Below the pieces are notes generated by a model that was not told the origin of the DNA, did no database searches, and saw nothing but the letters and a program-made list of their open reading frames with translations. Below are positions 21,952-36,400 of a stretch of DNA of 64,000 bases, piece by piece. Numbering within the stretch: position 1 is the first letter of the stretch; the number at the start of each line of letters is the position of its first letter. Source of the stretch: Chionis minor (lineage: Eukaryota > Chordata > Aves > Charadriiformes > Chionididae); NCBI GenBank assembly GCA_013398295.1, contig VZSF01000978.1, positions 620,001 to 684,000 on the forward strand, in the 5' to 3' direction. The position numbers and the translations under genes were made by a program.

Positions 21952-24900
21952 TTTCTACACAGCAAAACCTTGCTCAGAAATGCGTACACACACTAGCAAA
22001 GAGAAGACAAGGAGAGAGCTTCCTTCAGGATTTTGTTGTGCTACTTAGAGTGCGGATTCCCATGTGATTCATCCAGATATGTTACTCAATCTGTCTTGTA
22101 TCTCAGTTCTTTGTTGACACATTTTGTTCTGAGTTTGACCTACCCATCTTCCAAAACGGAGACTGAAGGTGATGCATCCTGATATAAACTGGAGTGGAGG
22201 AGGAGCGCCCCTCGGGGCTCTTCTCTTTCACCATGTATTTGAGACTGTAATGGGTGCTGCCCATCTGCAGGCAGAGGGACACCTTAGTCCCTTGACCTCA
22301 GGAGAAGAACCTATTTTATGAAGCCCCAGTACTGTGGAGGACTAGCAGGTGGCGGCACTGGGATGAAGAAGGATAAAACAGGGGGTACAGAGGAGTCTGG
22401 AGCTTGCCTCCACCCCAGCCTCAGCCCATGTGTAGAATAAGACATCCTTGTTTCACAGTGTTTTTACTGCAGAGGTGGAATAAATTTGTGATTGTGAACT
22501 TATCAAAGAGTATAGCAGTAAAGGGCCTGTAAGAAGAAACACATAATCTGTGTAATTAGGATAAGCCCCTTCCCTGTTAACAAGTTCTGCTCCACAATTA
22601 TTCAGTCAATATGCTGTCAGATTCTAAAAAAGAAAGTTTTCCAGGATGGTTATGGTGCCCACACTATCACAGAGATATATTTACTCTATGCTTCTGCTTT
22701 GACTTAGGTTCCTAACACAATTACCAAAATGCTACTTGCTCGAGACCTGAATATTTGAGATGCAGAGCACCTGTAGCTCCCCATAAAGATAGAGTAGTTA
22801 GAGCTGAGGACAGTCTGGATTATTATATTCGTCTTCTGGCTCGCTGGTCTGTTTGTCCAAACATTTGTCTTGCAAACACATTCAGACCATTTTCTGTTTG
22901 TTTTAATGCAAAGGGCACTGTGTATAGGCCTAAGAAGATGACACATTCTTTTCCTTTCTGACTTGTCTGCACTCAGTATGAGAGAAACTTTCTTCATTAC
23001 TGGTACATCAATTAACTGAGAGATCACACCAAGAGTGACAGGATTAGACAATTAAAAGAAAGTAATGAAACCAGATAATAGTCCCTTTTCAATGGTGTCA
23101 CTGTCTTTTCCTGTCTGTAAAGCTGGGACTTTCTGAAAGGGCTACTCAGCAGTCCATTAAGGAAAACCATTTCTCCCCATGTTAAAGTGTATTTCAAGCC
23201 ACTGTGTGTCAGAAACCAGACTGTCTGAGCTCCAGAGAGGACCAGTCCTAATCAAAATGGGGAAGAACTGCAAACCAAAGCGGCAGTGACCATGCTGAAT
23301 GACTTGGGAGCTCTGGCTAGGAGCAGTGCCTGCCTGGGGTCTACCAGCCCCAGGTGGGCTGAGTTTCCTTCCTGATGGGGAGGTGTTGAGAGATACCATC
23401 ATCACAGAGACCTAAGGAATCCTTCAAGAAAACAATCTGATAAATATCCACTTTTCATCTTCTCCTTCTAGTTACCATCTTCTCCCTCCCTTCGCTGGAA
23501 ACTCTGTTGCTGAACATAACAAGCAAAAAAACCTTTGCCAACTTTGTAGAAGAGTGCAGGATTTTAAGAGATAGTATCTTTGAATGATGTAGCTATTCTG
23601 ACAATATCTGAATGTAAAATCTAGTTTGTCTTTAAGAGTAGCTGACACTTTATTTTCAGCTACAACCACAGCACAGAGACACACACACGCACACACTATG
23701 CTCTTCCTGTAAGATTCTTGGGTTTTTCCTTCTTGTTTTCCCAATTTCCTCTTAACTGAATATGAAGGGGCTGTTTAGTCTGTATCTTCTGTGTCCATAT
23801 ACTGTTGGACACCGTAGCAGGCCTGGAGGTATAGGAATGCAGATATCTTACACTCTCCATGGTGGCTTTCCACAGAGCCACTTGTTTCATTTGTTCTTTT
23901 CCCTCAGTCCTCCTTGCTTCTGGGCACATGGCAGTGGGGGAGGACAGAAGAAGGCAGAGCCCTCAGCTCTCATAGGAGCAGGATATAGACATAGAAACTG
24001 CCTCTGCTCTCCAGGCAGGCTGCCAGCCCAGCTCCCAGATTTCCCAGCTGCTGCAGTTAAGACCTCAGCAGTTGTCAGGGATGAGTGACTTTGGAGCCTG
24101 GGTCCTGGCCAAACCACCCTAGGCAGCTCATTGCACTAATCCAAAACTGTAATTGGGAAGTAGGAGGGGGCAGTGGGAGAACGTCTTATCCCCACCACAG
24201 CCCTGAGTTTTTGTTAATTTAGGATTATAAGAATAATGAACAAGCCCAGAAGTCTGTCTTCTTTATTTAGTTAGTCTGGGGGTTGTAGCTAGTAATCCAT
24301 TATTTTCTGTGTAATGTGTTCCCAGTCCAGCCTCTTATCAGAGGTGCTTAGCTATGCAGTGCACATAAGGATGCCCATCGGTATTGATATATAGATTCCC
24401 AGCACATCTATTGTGTTTTACATGCCTTGCAATTAGCTTTTGCTTTATCTGTTGTGTGCCTACCTCGCCATATGTATGCCAGGATAAAGAAAAGAGTCAC
24501 ACTGTGGAGGGGGGAGAGAAGATCTGAAGAATAACTGAGGGGAAGTGGAAAGCAATTTGGACTCTGATGCAAGCAATGCAGGGTGAAATCCTGCCAAACA
24601 CTGTTGCACTGACAGCTCCATGCTACCCAGGATGAAGCCTGTTGTAATGAAGCAACACTGGGGGCTCAGTAAGGCTTGGGGAGAAGTTGGGGTGTCCAGG
24701 ATGGAGCAATACTGTAACCCTTCAGCAACAGTGCTAGCATGCTATAGTGATCAGATAGCTAGGAGAAGAAGAGAGACATGAATGGAGAAGACAGGGAATT
24801 TTTCCTGATGCTCTGAAATATGTCAAATTTAGACTACAGTCAGGTTGTATCCATGGAGGCAAGTAGCCCGGCAGGAAGGACTAAGTGGTCACCATCAGCT

Positions 24901-27900
24901 CCTCCTTCACACTGCAGATTTTCCCTGCGGACCCTACTCCCTCCTCTAACCACTTGAATCTTGCCACTGTGGGTCCTCAGGGCCTCTGCTAGTAGGTCTC
25001 TCAAGTGAGCCTCAGCCCCTCTTGCTGGGGGCAACTTGCCATTTGCTCGCTTTCACAAAGGAGGACCCAGGAGAGGCACAGATGTGGGCAGGACATGTCT
25101 GGGCACACCAGTGGGCTCTTTCCAACACCAACATGCTCCTTGGATGTACAGCACTCCCCCAGTGGGCACTTTACAGGCTGCATTAGGCACATGACCCTTC
25201 TCCATCCATGCTCTTCCCTCAGTAAAAGCATACCTCATGCTCTCCATGCCCTGTGAGGTGAACTAGACATCATTGAAAAATCCAGCCCATATTGATATGT
25301 GGAAGGGTCAGATTTGGGTTGCAATTTTACAGGCATAGCCCAATACACCACAGTTATCTAAAAGTCTACTACCAGAACCTCACTGAGGTATAAAATTCAC
25401 TGGACTCCAAGGAGTCTAATATCAGTAAAGGATCTGGCTGCCAGCCTGGACTCTGCTGAGCAGTCCACCCTTTGTGCTGTGCTATGGTGCTCAGACTGCT
25501 CCTGGGGGCACTATTTGGTCATTTAAATGTGGCTTAAGACTCTATGCTGCACTGAAGTCATATAAGAGATGAAGTGGGCTGCGTTTTGAAGCTAATTAGG
25601 GCTTGCTCCAAAGCCTCTGGCAATATGCTTAGCAATAAACACAGTGTGGATGATGACTCCAAGTCATTTGGCCATTTCTGCTCTTCTTTGTGCTGCCAAG
25701 TGAATAGCACTGGAAGAAAGACTCAGGGACCTGGGAAGGGCTTGGGAATTTTCCCCCAAAACACAGTGGCTCGCAACATCAGGATCCCTCTGCTTTATCC
25801 ACTGTGTGGTGATTCAGATATGGCAAAGCAAGAATATACTGCCAGCAGCCCATAAGGGGTGCCTCTTACCTATACCCTTGCTCTTTCTGAAACTGTGTCA
25901 GGCAGGGGGAAAAGCAATTTGGTTGACTCTGTACTGTTCCTTGCACTTGGGGTCTGGAGAACAGCATTCATCCTGTACTGAAGTCATCCACTCTTTGCCC
26001 TAAATGTACTTCTAGGATGTGCCAGACTTGTTCTCAGCTGTGATACTAACCCTGATACGCTCCTGTTGGCATTGCTGGTACTGGCTTATAATCAGTCATG
26101 AGTGGTGTTGAGGTGACAAGGAGGACACAGTAGACCTCCAAAGTTCCCATGTGAGCAGAGCAAGGTGACTTTCCACTGACTGGGTATAACCCTTTTACCT
26201 TTTTACCATCACTCTGTCAGCAGACAGCTGGCAGACACAGCTGTGTTGCCTTCAGCTCCAGCTGCCACGTACCCTCAGAAAGGAGGAGGGGAGAGGAGCC
26301 AGAGGGAGTGAGGGAAGGAGTAAGTCCAGCTGAAAGGAGTGCTGCTGCATCTATTTTTTCCCACTGCCATAGGCTTGTGTTGTTTCTGTGCATCTTTTGA
26401 TTTGTGCCGGGGTGAGAGAGTGCTATGTCTGACTCCATCTGGCCCTCTACCTTTAATTACCTCGCTGCCACTGTTCTCCATTTGCTTTTTGTTACCAGTC
26501 CTCATCACTCGCACCCTTGGACACTGATGTAAGCCGTGGTTTCTCTTGTCCCCGGAAACCAATGATTAGTACACACAGGAGGAAGCAGTGAGGGGTCAAT
26601 GCATAAAACATGGAGGAAAGAGCCAGGAGGACAGTTTTGAAAAGGCATTGGGGACTCAGTGAGGATATGTGGGGTGAGATTGCCAACTGCAGCTGCAATG
26701 TCTCTGTAAATTATTCTGCTAATAAAGACTCCGTTCAATTTTACAAGCATGGTGTCCTTTTATATTATTATCCAGTATGCAGTATATGAAACATCCACCA
26801 AATTATCTAACAGGAAATAAATCTGTAAAAGTGCATAATAAATCCCACTGTAACATCTTCAACAGCCTTCTTAACAAATGGTGTCAGTCTAAGTGCCAAG
26901 GACTATAAGATTACACTCAACCAAAGACATAAATGAATAAATAAATACAATATTGATCTCAAATTCCACTAACAAATCCACTTCCATTTCAGCAAAGAAA
27001 TCAGTCAATCAAGGCATTATCAGATTTCTCATTCTTATTGTCTTAAAAGTCCACCAGCTATCCCAGACCATGAAAAAAGTAGGTATATTTAAAAAAGGTA
27101 GGAGGGGAGGGCAAGAGAGAGGAAAAGGAATATATCACAGAGAAGAATCTTCCTGAGATTCTTGTGCATGAGATCTTCATGTATATATATCAGCTCAAGG
27201 ACTCCAGGTTAGAATAGTTTGTTCATTTTGGATTTTTTCCAGCTGAAATCAAGAATGGACAGTCTAACACTAGAGAAAAAACAGGGCAAAATTTTCTGAA
27301 GTCCTGGTGCATTCAGGCACATGGTTTCCATTAAAACTGATGTGAACTAGGTAAGTCTCTACCTGGCTTAGAAATACTTTAGCCCAAACCTGCTATGTGT
27401 CTGATATTTAGAACTTGTTTATATACATAGGAAAAGGGTGGTTTCACGTTTGGATAAGTCAACTTTCAGCCTATGCTCTTTTACAAAACTCCTTCATAAT
27501 CCTTGGCAAGTTCCTGAAGGGTTGAAGAAGATGAGGAGCAGTTACACACATAGACATCCTCTGAGGAGAGTCAGGTAGCTCCTAGTCTGCACTCAGTCGA
27601 TATGAATACTGGGCACAATACCTGTCTGAATTTCTTCCTGGGGTGAAGAGCTGTATGACGGGTTTTCCTTTGGATGAAGGATCCTGAAATCTTCCTCTGA
27701 GCAATCCCATCCTTTCTGAACAACTATCTCTGCTCTCCAGCCTAGGTGCTGGCAGAATGTGAGACACCTGGGTTTGTTATCACATCATGGGATGTGATCC
27801 CACATATACCCTGCTTCCCAGGGCTTGCTCTTGTAACTAGCCTGGAGGTAGAGACAATGTATGGATACAGACGGGTGCTTGTACTCTGCTCTGAGTTTCT

Positions 27901-28199
27901 TACTCAATTGATTAGGCACTCTAAAGATACCTTTTGTAGATCTGAAAGCAGATATTGTGTAGGTATGTCCAGGGTTAGACTGGTGTATGGTGTTTTGTGT
28001 CACTTGTTTGAATTCATCACCTAAATATCTGATTCTGTTCCCAAAGAAAGTTCCCTAGATCTCTTCCCTTGCACTGACTGCATATGGTCTACATCTGGCC
28101 TTCACTCGAGGCAGCTCTTTTTTAATTCTCAGGTCTGGTAATCTGCTTTTGCTGTATCTCATTTAATGTGAGGGAGAAACTAGCTGGCCATGAGTCCTG
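21952..28199. other. Unique non-coding stretch, no gene seen
   Basis: Open frames reach 115 codons and none resembles a known protein. Two AATAAA-type signals (in GGAATAAATTTG near 22.48 kb and CTAATAAAGAC near 26.72 kb) occur, but no transcript body can be recognised before them. A short (AC)n is listed separately. No CpG cluster is seen. Confidence 0.55.
23679..23696. repeat. (AC)n microsatellite, one interruption
   Basis: About nine AC units with one G interruption. Confidence 0.85.
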
Positions 28200-28305
28200 T
28201 TTTCACTTCTCTGTCTTCACCTGTGAGATGGAAATTACAGTGCTTTCCTGACTTGCAAAGATATTATGGGGATAATGCACAGAAAACCTTCAGATGCTGG
28301 CGCAT
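28200..28305 (+). mobile_element. MIR-like ancient SINE fragment
   Basis: The order CACTTCTCTGTCTTCACCTG, GAGATGGAAATTACAG, CTTTCCTGACTTGCAAAG and ATTATGGGGATAAT follows the MIR/CORE-SINE consensus (…cctctgtgcctcagtttcctcatctgtaaaatgg…, then the cctacctcacaggg and gaggataa parts) with many substitutions. MIR copies are old tRNA-derived SINEs shared by amniotes. The fragment lacks the tRNA-like head. Confidence 0.5.
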
Positions 28306-28310
28306 TTCAC

Positions 28311-30334
28311 AAAAGGACCTATACAACTTTCTGGAACTGGCAAAAATGTTGATCTTTTACTGAAGCAGTTATTGTATGAGGGTTTTTTTCTAACCACCGC
28401 ATAAGATTTTGCATTGTCAAAGCCCCATTTAAACATGACTGCAAGATATCAAGGACAAGAGAAAAACATATCTCAGCAGCGCTAATTAAAGACAAATTAA
28501 TAAATGTTAGCTATTCCTTCAGTGGAGGTCTTTATGTTTCTAACTTAATGTCTAAAAATCATATTGATTCCTGCTGATGGTTTCCTTGCCTTTCTTGAAA
28601 TATTGATATTATTAAAAAGAATATTTAATTCATAAATCCAAACCATACTTCAGTAGCCTAGTCAAACAAATCATTTTTTCTTATATAAATTTAAAAATAT
28701 TTGCTTGGCTAATATGTAGGGCTAACGGAAGATTTTTGCTCAATTTAGACTGTAATGTTCAGATCTGAATACAATCTGAAAATACTTCTCTCTGATGCCG
28801 CAGTGTTTCTTTCCCAGATCCTCCATGCCTGTTTATTCTTTCAAATGGCACTTTTTTTAACTCATTCTCAGGTTTAACTTTGGTTTAATCACAGAAGCTG
28901 GCTGGGCATGTGTTTTTACCTTACTTCACTGTAATTCAGTGCAGACATAAACATTCAGCCAAGTCCAATTACAAGACCGTAGATTTGTAAAATCTTTTCA
29001 TTACTTCTGTGAATGCTGCCACAGTCTCTGATTGAGCCCTCTGCACAATCTTGTGGCGAAAATAATCTAACAAGGTCCATCTTATTTCAACTGGGAACCT
29101 GCATCTTACTGCCAGTAATGTCTCCTTACCCTGAAATACGTAGAAACACCTGTCTTTTTTTGCTTATCAGAACAAGAATAAAAGGAGCCCCTCTGTAAAT
29201 GAAAGTTGGTCCCGGAGTGTCTTGCCTGGGATGTGGTAGATGTGTGCCCCTCAATAAGTGTGAATCCGAGAGGAAGAAAAATCTGCTTGTAGGAGATTAG
29301 GTCTGATGAGAGGACACTGAAAAAGTTGTTTATGAGGACAGGGTAAAAAGAAGTGACTTTGAATAAAAACAGCAGTAGACAGTTAAACAATTTATGCTGC
29401 ATAAAAAGAAGTGATCTTATAGAATCTCATTTGAATAGAAATGCATCCATGGTCTGTGGGAACATCTGCAGAAGGTTAGAGAGGTGCTCAGAAAGCATTC
29501 ATCATAAACTCAGAGGCTGAGTTTGCTTTCTAAATGGCAGAACCAGAGCTCATCTTGGTTTTGGTTAAAGCTGGTCCACAACACCACAAAGAATACAGTA
29601 TCTTCTAAGTTTCCGTGCCTTACCTGCATTACTGAGCCACAATAATGATCTTGGCTTTGTTCCTTTTCAGAAAACTTCTTGGTCTGCTTTTGGGAGTCAG
29701 AAGATAATGAAACTAATATACAAACTCCTAAGCTCCTGGTTAAGAACTTGCGCACACTCTCAGGTGCCATGCAGGCATCCAAACCCTGGGACTGCTAATG
29801 TTGCCAGAGAAGCTCATTTCCTACCATGGCCAGGGCAAATGTTTATAACTGTCTTTCAGAAGAGCTATTGTCATGATACTTTTGAGTCAGAGGTATCATT
29901 GGGGAAAGGCTGGTGAAGCCTCATTTTGCTCATTTTTGGAAAAACTTTGAGTTATTTTATAAATCAAATGTTGGAGGCTCACAACCCAGATATCCAGATG
30001 ATTCGTCTGCTGGACTGCAAGCCAGGTGTTTCTCAGTTCTCTTAATGTCTCTGGTGTTGATTCCTGTTGCAGCTCCAGGAGTTTCCTTCACCCCTGATTT
30101 CTTTATTGGTAAATGCTCGTAAAAATTACTGCAGCTTTTTGAATCTGTTGTTACACATGAATAAACTGTTTAATTTAACCTTTTTTCCCTGTGCATGAAT
30201 TGTTCATGAAACAATCCTGATTGTAACAGTTTTTCATAAAGTATTCCCTGAATAATTCAAGCAAACAAGTTGCAGCCAGCGAGTCACTTGTCTATCTGGT
30301 TTCGTTAATTATACAGACCCTAGTTCTGGAGTCT
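28311..30334. other. AT-rich unique stretch, no gene seen
   Basis: 28.38-28.83 kb is markedly AT-rich, with TAATTAA-type and ATTTAAA words and few repeats, in the style of conserved non-coding elements; this is only an impression. No open frame above about 100 codons is present and no domain is recognised. Confidence 0.5.
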
Positions 30335-30480
30335 TTGAGAAAACCTCACAATCTTTACTGAGTATTTAGCCTCAAAATCTCTGTGTGAGGTAAGGCAGCC
30401 CTCCATTTTACAGCTGGGCAAATGAGGCACTCAGAGACAATGCAGAGGATTTGCAATAACCCAGACAACTTTCAACTGCT
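30335..30480 (-). mobile_element. MIR-like ancient SINE fragment
   Basis: The plus strand shows CCTCAAAATC...GTGTGAGGTAAGG, then CTCCATTTTACAGCTGGGCA and AATGAGGCACTCAGAGACA. This is the complement of the MIR core (ccattttacagatgaggaaactgaggcacagagagg) with the tgaggtagg part in the right order before it. It is therefore an old MIR copy on the minus strand, decayed at both ends. Confidence 0.6.
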
Positions 30481-33400
30481 TCATTCCAGACTAAACACTA
30501 AATCTCAGTTATGAGTGAAAATACTGCCAGCAATTTGTAGTAATAGTAGTAAGAGCAATAGCAATAGTTAGTAATTCATGCTAAAATTTGTAAAATTTTG
30601 GTTATTCATGATCACAAAAAATTCAGAAGCAGGTAAAAGACCAGTAAATAGTTTGCCATCCAATATGACAGGGGTAGGGAGGGTAAACTTTTGCATGTTA
30701 CACAAAACCAACATATTGGTACATTATTTTACCTGCCACATTTAGTAATATCAGAAAGACATAAAGTTTGCTAAAGAATACCTAGAGTCTGTTACACAAA
30801 TATGTTACTGCAGCTGTAAACAGGTGAACCATATTACATTTTACTGCACTGTACAACTTTAGTAAAATCTCAGAGACTGAACTCCACTTGTGATGTTGAT
30901 ATATACAGCTTGGACTACACAGCAGACAATCGGACTCACTGAGGTTACTGGTGTCACAGTAATGCTACCCAGACTGCAGGGCTGGATAGAAGTATTCGGG
31001 GAAACTCAAATACCCAGATCAGCCTGGCTCAGGGTGAGACAACTGTCACCTGCCTTTGTTTTGTGCAGCACAGCCACAGCCACAAGTCCAAAGTAATGAA
31101 ATCATGAATTGGGACCGCTGAGTTTTTACTTCACACAAAGGGAAAAGGAGTTTGAATGTAAATGAGAAGGCTTAATCATGGATGCAGGTGGCCTTGCTTT
31201 TTCTTTCTTAATTTTTCTATTCATTTATGAAGGGTATTAGCTCATTGCTTAACAGGCAAGTGACACAGAAGTAAAGTCTTACTGCTTGCAGCTGAGAAAA
31301 GCTGGAAAAGAACACTACAGTGAAAGGTGTTTCCCAAGTCTTGGAGACATGTCTTGTTTCCTCCCTATGTCTTCCACCTTTTTTAGTCCCTTATACATTC
31401 TTGCTAATATCTGTTTGATTATTTCATTTCCCCTGTGGATATCTTGCCTTATTTTTTTCTGGTAAAGCCGTAAAGGCTTATGTGAATTTTAAACATCTTT
31501 ATGGTTAAGGCTGTGCCAGCACGAAACCATTCTCCCAGATTATGTTGGCTGTGCTCAGTCTAGACAGCCAGTCCACCTGAAAGGTAGCATGTCCAGGGGA
31601 TGGACAATGACACGTAAACCAGTGAGCAGCAGGGTACAAAGACTGTGAATTACTGCTAGGGAGCTGAACAGAGACACTGTAAGTTGTTCCTCATTCCTAA
31701 AAATGCTAGTGCCTGGAAACTAAATCAGAGGCTTTCTTAGCAAAAAACCCACCCCAACCTCTTCAAGCTGGAATTAAAGAACCACCCCCTTTAGACATGA
31801 CTGTGATTTCTCATGGTCTGTGGGACTGGCGGAAGTGTGAAGGGCAGGAACCTTGAGGTGGCACACCACTGGGTCACATTTATGGGTTCCCATTTCAAGT
31901 TGCATATAGCAGCACACCAGATCTAGAGGAAAGAGAATATGAATACCAGAGGTAGAAAGTGCCCTCCTGTTCATACGGATCCCTTCTTTGGCAGTCCTTC
32001 CCAGTAACACAGCTAGAATTAATTTCTGCCAGTGCTTGTGGGGTGGGTGCTGACCAGGAGCCATGCAGTGCCCAGGGACACATCTGCAGCTTGGCACTCA
32101 CCTGTCTCACTGGCATTTGGCATTTGCATTCTGCTCTCAGCCCTTCTCCTTGTAACTGCATTTAGCACTTTAACAAGGCATTAGATTGTCTCTTCTGAGA
32201 AAACCAGAAGACAGCTCCTGTTTATCCACAGGGCTGGCGTAGAAAGGCTGGGGCAGTATCCGTTCTTGCCCTGACACCTGCTAGTCTGCACTCTACAGCC
32301 TGCTCTGGCAAGGCTAACTCACCTTCTGCCTATTTTCTCCTTACGCTGCTGAAAAGGTGCCTGTTTCCAGGTAGTGGCTAACTCCTGCCTACTGGAAACT
32401 AGACAGAGATGGCTCTCATAGTTTTCATTCACTACCCATTAGGCCTCTACCCCTTACGATCATGGTCCACGATGCAATGGCAATTCCCTTTCCTCTTTTC
32501 ATATGTATTTGTGAGATGTCCCAGAGGTTTGGGCACAGGTAATCTCACATGCTGCACTATAGGATGTTCTTCAGCTGTTGAATTCTTAAGACACCTGCAG
32601 CAGGGATGTTTATTTTCTCATTTATCTCACTTCTCTCCTGCCTCCTATCCAGAGAAGAGACAGCTCTTTCTTGTCACCTCCCATTACTTTACAGACAAAG
32701 GAAAGTAAGAAGAAAATGATTCCCAAGCTGACATACTCCTGAAGTTTCTAAGACGACTATAATTTGAGTCTTACCATTTGAGAAACATGTTCATATAGCA
32801 GAGCCTGGGGCTGTGCTGTGCTAGTGCTGTTTATCAGACCCATGCATCTGGAAAAAATAATGCGAGAAGGTCTTTAAGACAGGAGGGGCAAGGTGGGGTA
32901 TAGCTGCCAGAGAAAGGGTTGACAGCTGTAGCAGGAGGGAGACCCCATCTGCAGGGTGCTGGGGAGATGTTTCCCTGACAGAGACAGCAGCCTCTGTGAG
33001 GCTGTTTGTCTCTTGGTTCAGGATTGAAGCCACAGCATCAAGAAAAAATTATCTAAACAGTGGGCTTCTTTTTGCTCCCAAACCCGTCATTCAGATGGGT
33101 TTCTTCAGAACTCCAGTACAGAAGCTGGGCTACAGCTGACCACAGCAACCTGGATTAAAGTCAGTTTGACTCTTTCTCCTTCAAGTTACCCCTTTTCCCC
33201 TTTACCTAACCCAGTCCGCCCCTGATTTCACCAGCACAAAAAGCCAACAGCAGATTATCTGGCTTCTTACTTTCAGGCTGCCAAGGTTAGCAGCAGCCAT
33301 ACCTATGCGTCTTTTTGCTTGGCATCCAGTAGCTAAGACAGAAAAGATAGTCAGGTTCCTCATTTTTACTTCTTTCAGTAAAAATTTGCTCTCTTTCTGT

Positions 33401-36400
33401 GCTCTGATAAATTAGTAAAGAGCTTTTGCTGATGAGTCTTACCCTTTTCTACACTTAAATCCCAGGGCTACTGAGCTGTGACAATTTAAATGAGTGAGAT
33501 TTCTGAAAACTGATGAGTGCAATTTCAAATGTCTCATTGAAACACATAACCAAATCCTCCTTAAAGCTGCCTGCAGGACAGTGTTGTTCCTCTTTGTGAA
33601 TGTACTGGCATTTTTCTCATTGTGAGGAATCTGATTAACTCCATGAAACTCATAATGCCAATGGGGTCTCAGTTGTTTGTCATGGACTATCTCCAGTGGA
33701 TACTACCAGTGACCCTTTGGAAATATGTGTTGCCATGTGATGCTCAAATGATAAGATGTATATCCATCTTTCAAAGATTTCTGTGGTATGCCAATTTAGA
33801 TGCTTAATTTGGTCCATTTCTATAATTACTTAGTAACAAAGCATCAACTGACCGTTTCTGGAATTTACTCTTCTTCCTCTACTTGTTTACCTGTGCTGAG
33901 TATTGAACATATCAAAACCAGCTTATCCCAAAATTTTCAGTGTCTACATGGACAGACTAAGCAATGGCAAGAAAGAAATATTTTTTTCTCCATGTTGACT
34001 AATGGGAAATTAGTATTCTCTGGTACTGGAGGAGTTTTTATCTGTCTCTGCCAGGGGCTTCCTCTGTAACCTGAACAAATCCCCCAGGACCAAACTCAGT
34101 TCACTTATTTCACTGTAGCAGGTGTTTAGGTGTTTCTTGTGCCCACCCACCCCCCGCCCCGAGTTCAGGGCAATGCCAAATGCTTCATTCCACTTTCTCT
34201 CCACCACTGGATCACTGTCCAGGAGCACCTCCACGATATCACCGAGCAGCAGCTCCCCAGGCATAGAGAGGGAGCAGTATTTGAGCAGTATTTGTCCTGC
34301 CTGGTACAGGTGCCCAGTGAGGATGGATGCCTTGCCCTGGTGCCATCAGAGCACAGGGGCTGGGTTTATCTTACCAGCTCTAGGTGCCTCTGCTGTGTAG
34401 AAACCTACGTCTGAATGAGTCACTGTGTTATAGTGTCAATGCAGAGAAATACACTTTTAGCCCTGCTTCACCTGACATCTCATATTCCTTCTTTACGCTG
34501 AGAAGGGTGGCACTTTGGAAGCACCAGTTTCTGTTTGTTGGCTCAGTGTAAGAGGCCTACGTTTGTTCAGGTGGACACCATCCTCTGATCCTCTTCAGCT
34601 GTACACCAAGGAAAAAGCACGAGCTGGCTTATGCTCTCCAGAGTTTCAATATGAGGCCTCAAGGCTTGTGGTAGCTGAGAATTTAAGCTCTGAATCTCTG
34701 CTCCAATCTCATCCTTTTTCTCCTGGGATAGGCTCAATCTGTTCCCATGCCTCATTTGCACTCAGGTGTAATCAAGGATGCCTCATACTCTGAGACTGTG
34801 GGTAGAAATGAGTGATTTCAAAAATTAGACAAATGTAACATCTTAGACCAAGAAAATGTTGGAGAATGAGGAGTGACAGACAGTTGGGTTGGAAAGTACT
34901 TCCCTACATTCAGGAGCTGGCTGAATTTTAGCTAGCTGGGACTGCGTGGAAGTAGGAAGGACATTTTTTTCACATGAAATTGCTCAAGATAATATTGTTG
35001 CTTTCATTCAGGGCTGTTTCTCCATCTTCTTTTTTTTTTTTTTTTTTCTTTTTCCTGGAAGCTGGTGAAAGTGAAATAACTCAACATTAAATATATCCTG
35101 GAGGATCAGTGAGTCAGATTTTCTTTCCTGGGAGGACCTTCTATCTCGATGACAAATTAAAAGGACTTTTTTGGGGTCAGCATGTCACAGAGGGACTTAA
35201 GAGAGACACTTTGGCATCCATTTCTGGTTTCTCATCAGTAAGTGACCTCCCTTTTCTCTTGTTTTCCCTTTCTTACATGATTCACGTATAAGTGCTGGTG
35301 GGCAGTTTGCTTTGCCTTTTTTGTTCGGACAGAGACCATGGCCATGGAGTCCTGATGGTGCTGGGCAGAGCAAGTACTCAGGAGCTTGCTGGCCTCAGGG
35401 TGAGACACAAGCTTGCAGGAACCCAGCATCCTACTGCTCCTCCTGGTTGTTTCCACCCCACCATGGGTACCACGCTGGTGAGCATGGTGGGTTAGAGGTC
35501 AGTCACCAACTTGAGACAGTGTCAGGATCTGGTAGAAAATTCAGTAAGATCAAGCAAGAGAGAAATGAACCGGAGAAGCATCCTCCACCCCACCTTGGAG
35601 CTTCAAAGAAAAGGGAAAGGACATTTCTGCTTCTAGTATTTTCTAGCTCCTAGCTCCTTAAAAAAAGCAATGAGGTACAGGCTCTGGCATACATTGTAAA
35701 ATATGGCTGCTTGTGTAATGGCCATTCTCTTCTCACAGCTGCGTACCATAACTGCTTTGCCAAGGTGCTGGCAAGCGTACTGTACTTTCAGGAATGTGTC
35801 TAATGTCTGCAAAAGAATTTCTGAGGGCAAAGTCTGGGGAATAAAACTACACGGCTGTCAGATGAGCAAATACGATAAATGATAATGTGCCATTAATCAT
35901 ATTTCTTTTTCACTTGAAATATTACAACTATGACCCACAACACCAGGAGCAGAGTCTCAGAATTTTTATTCCTGCTGCTCCTGTGCTATCTCTGGAGACC
36001 AGCAGTCTGTAATTGAGGTATTATTCACTTCAGTAATATGTACTGTTGAACCTGCCTCTGTTAGTACCCAGCACCTGAGCAGTACAAGTAGAGCTGCGTA
36101 GTCAGCAGCAGAGGGAACTCTAATAACAGCCTACAAAGGATGCATAAACTCTGCATCAATAACTTCGCTTTACATCTGCACTGGAGATGGGCAAGAAAAC
36201 AGTATATTGATGTAATTTTCAGAAGCATTCAGCATCCAGGTTTAAAATGAAAAATAAGAGAATGATATTTTTTTAGAAACAATTACAATTTTATGTGGGT
36301 CAGATGATGCATTTTGTTCATATCTTTGAGCTGTGATTTAATTTAACCCATCCAGCTTTTTTGTAGACAAAAGTAATGCTTGCACATCACTTTGTGTTAC

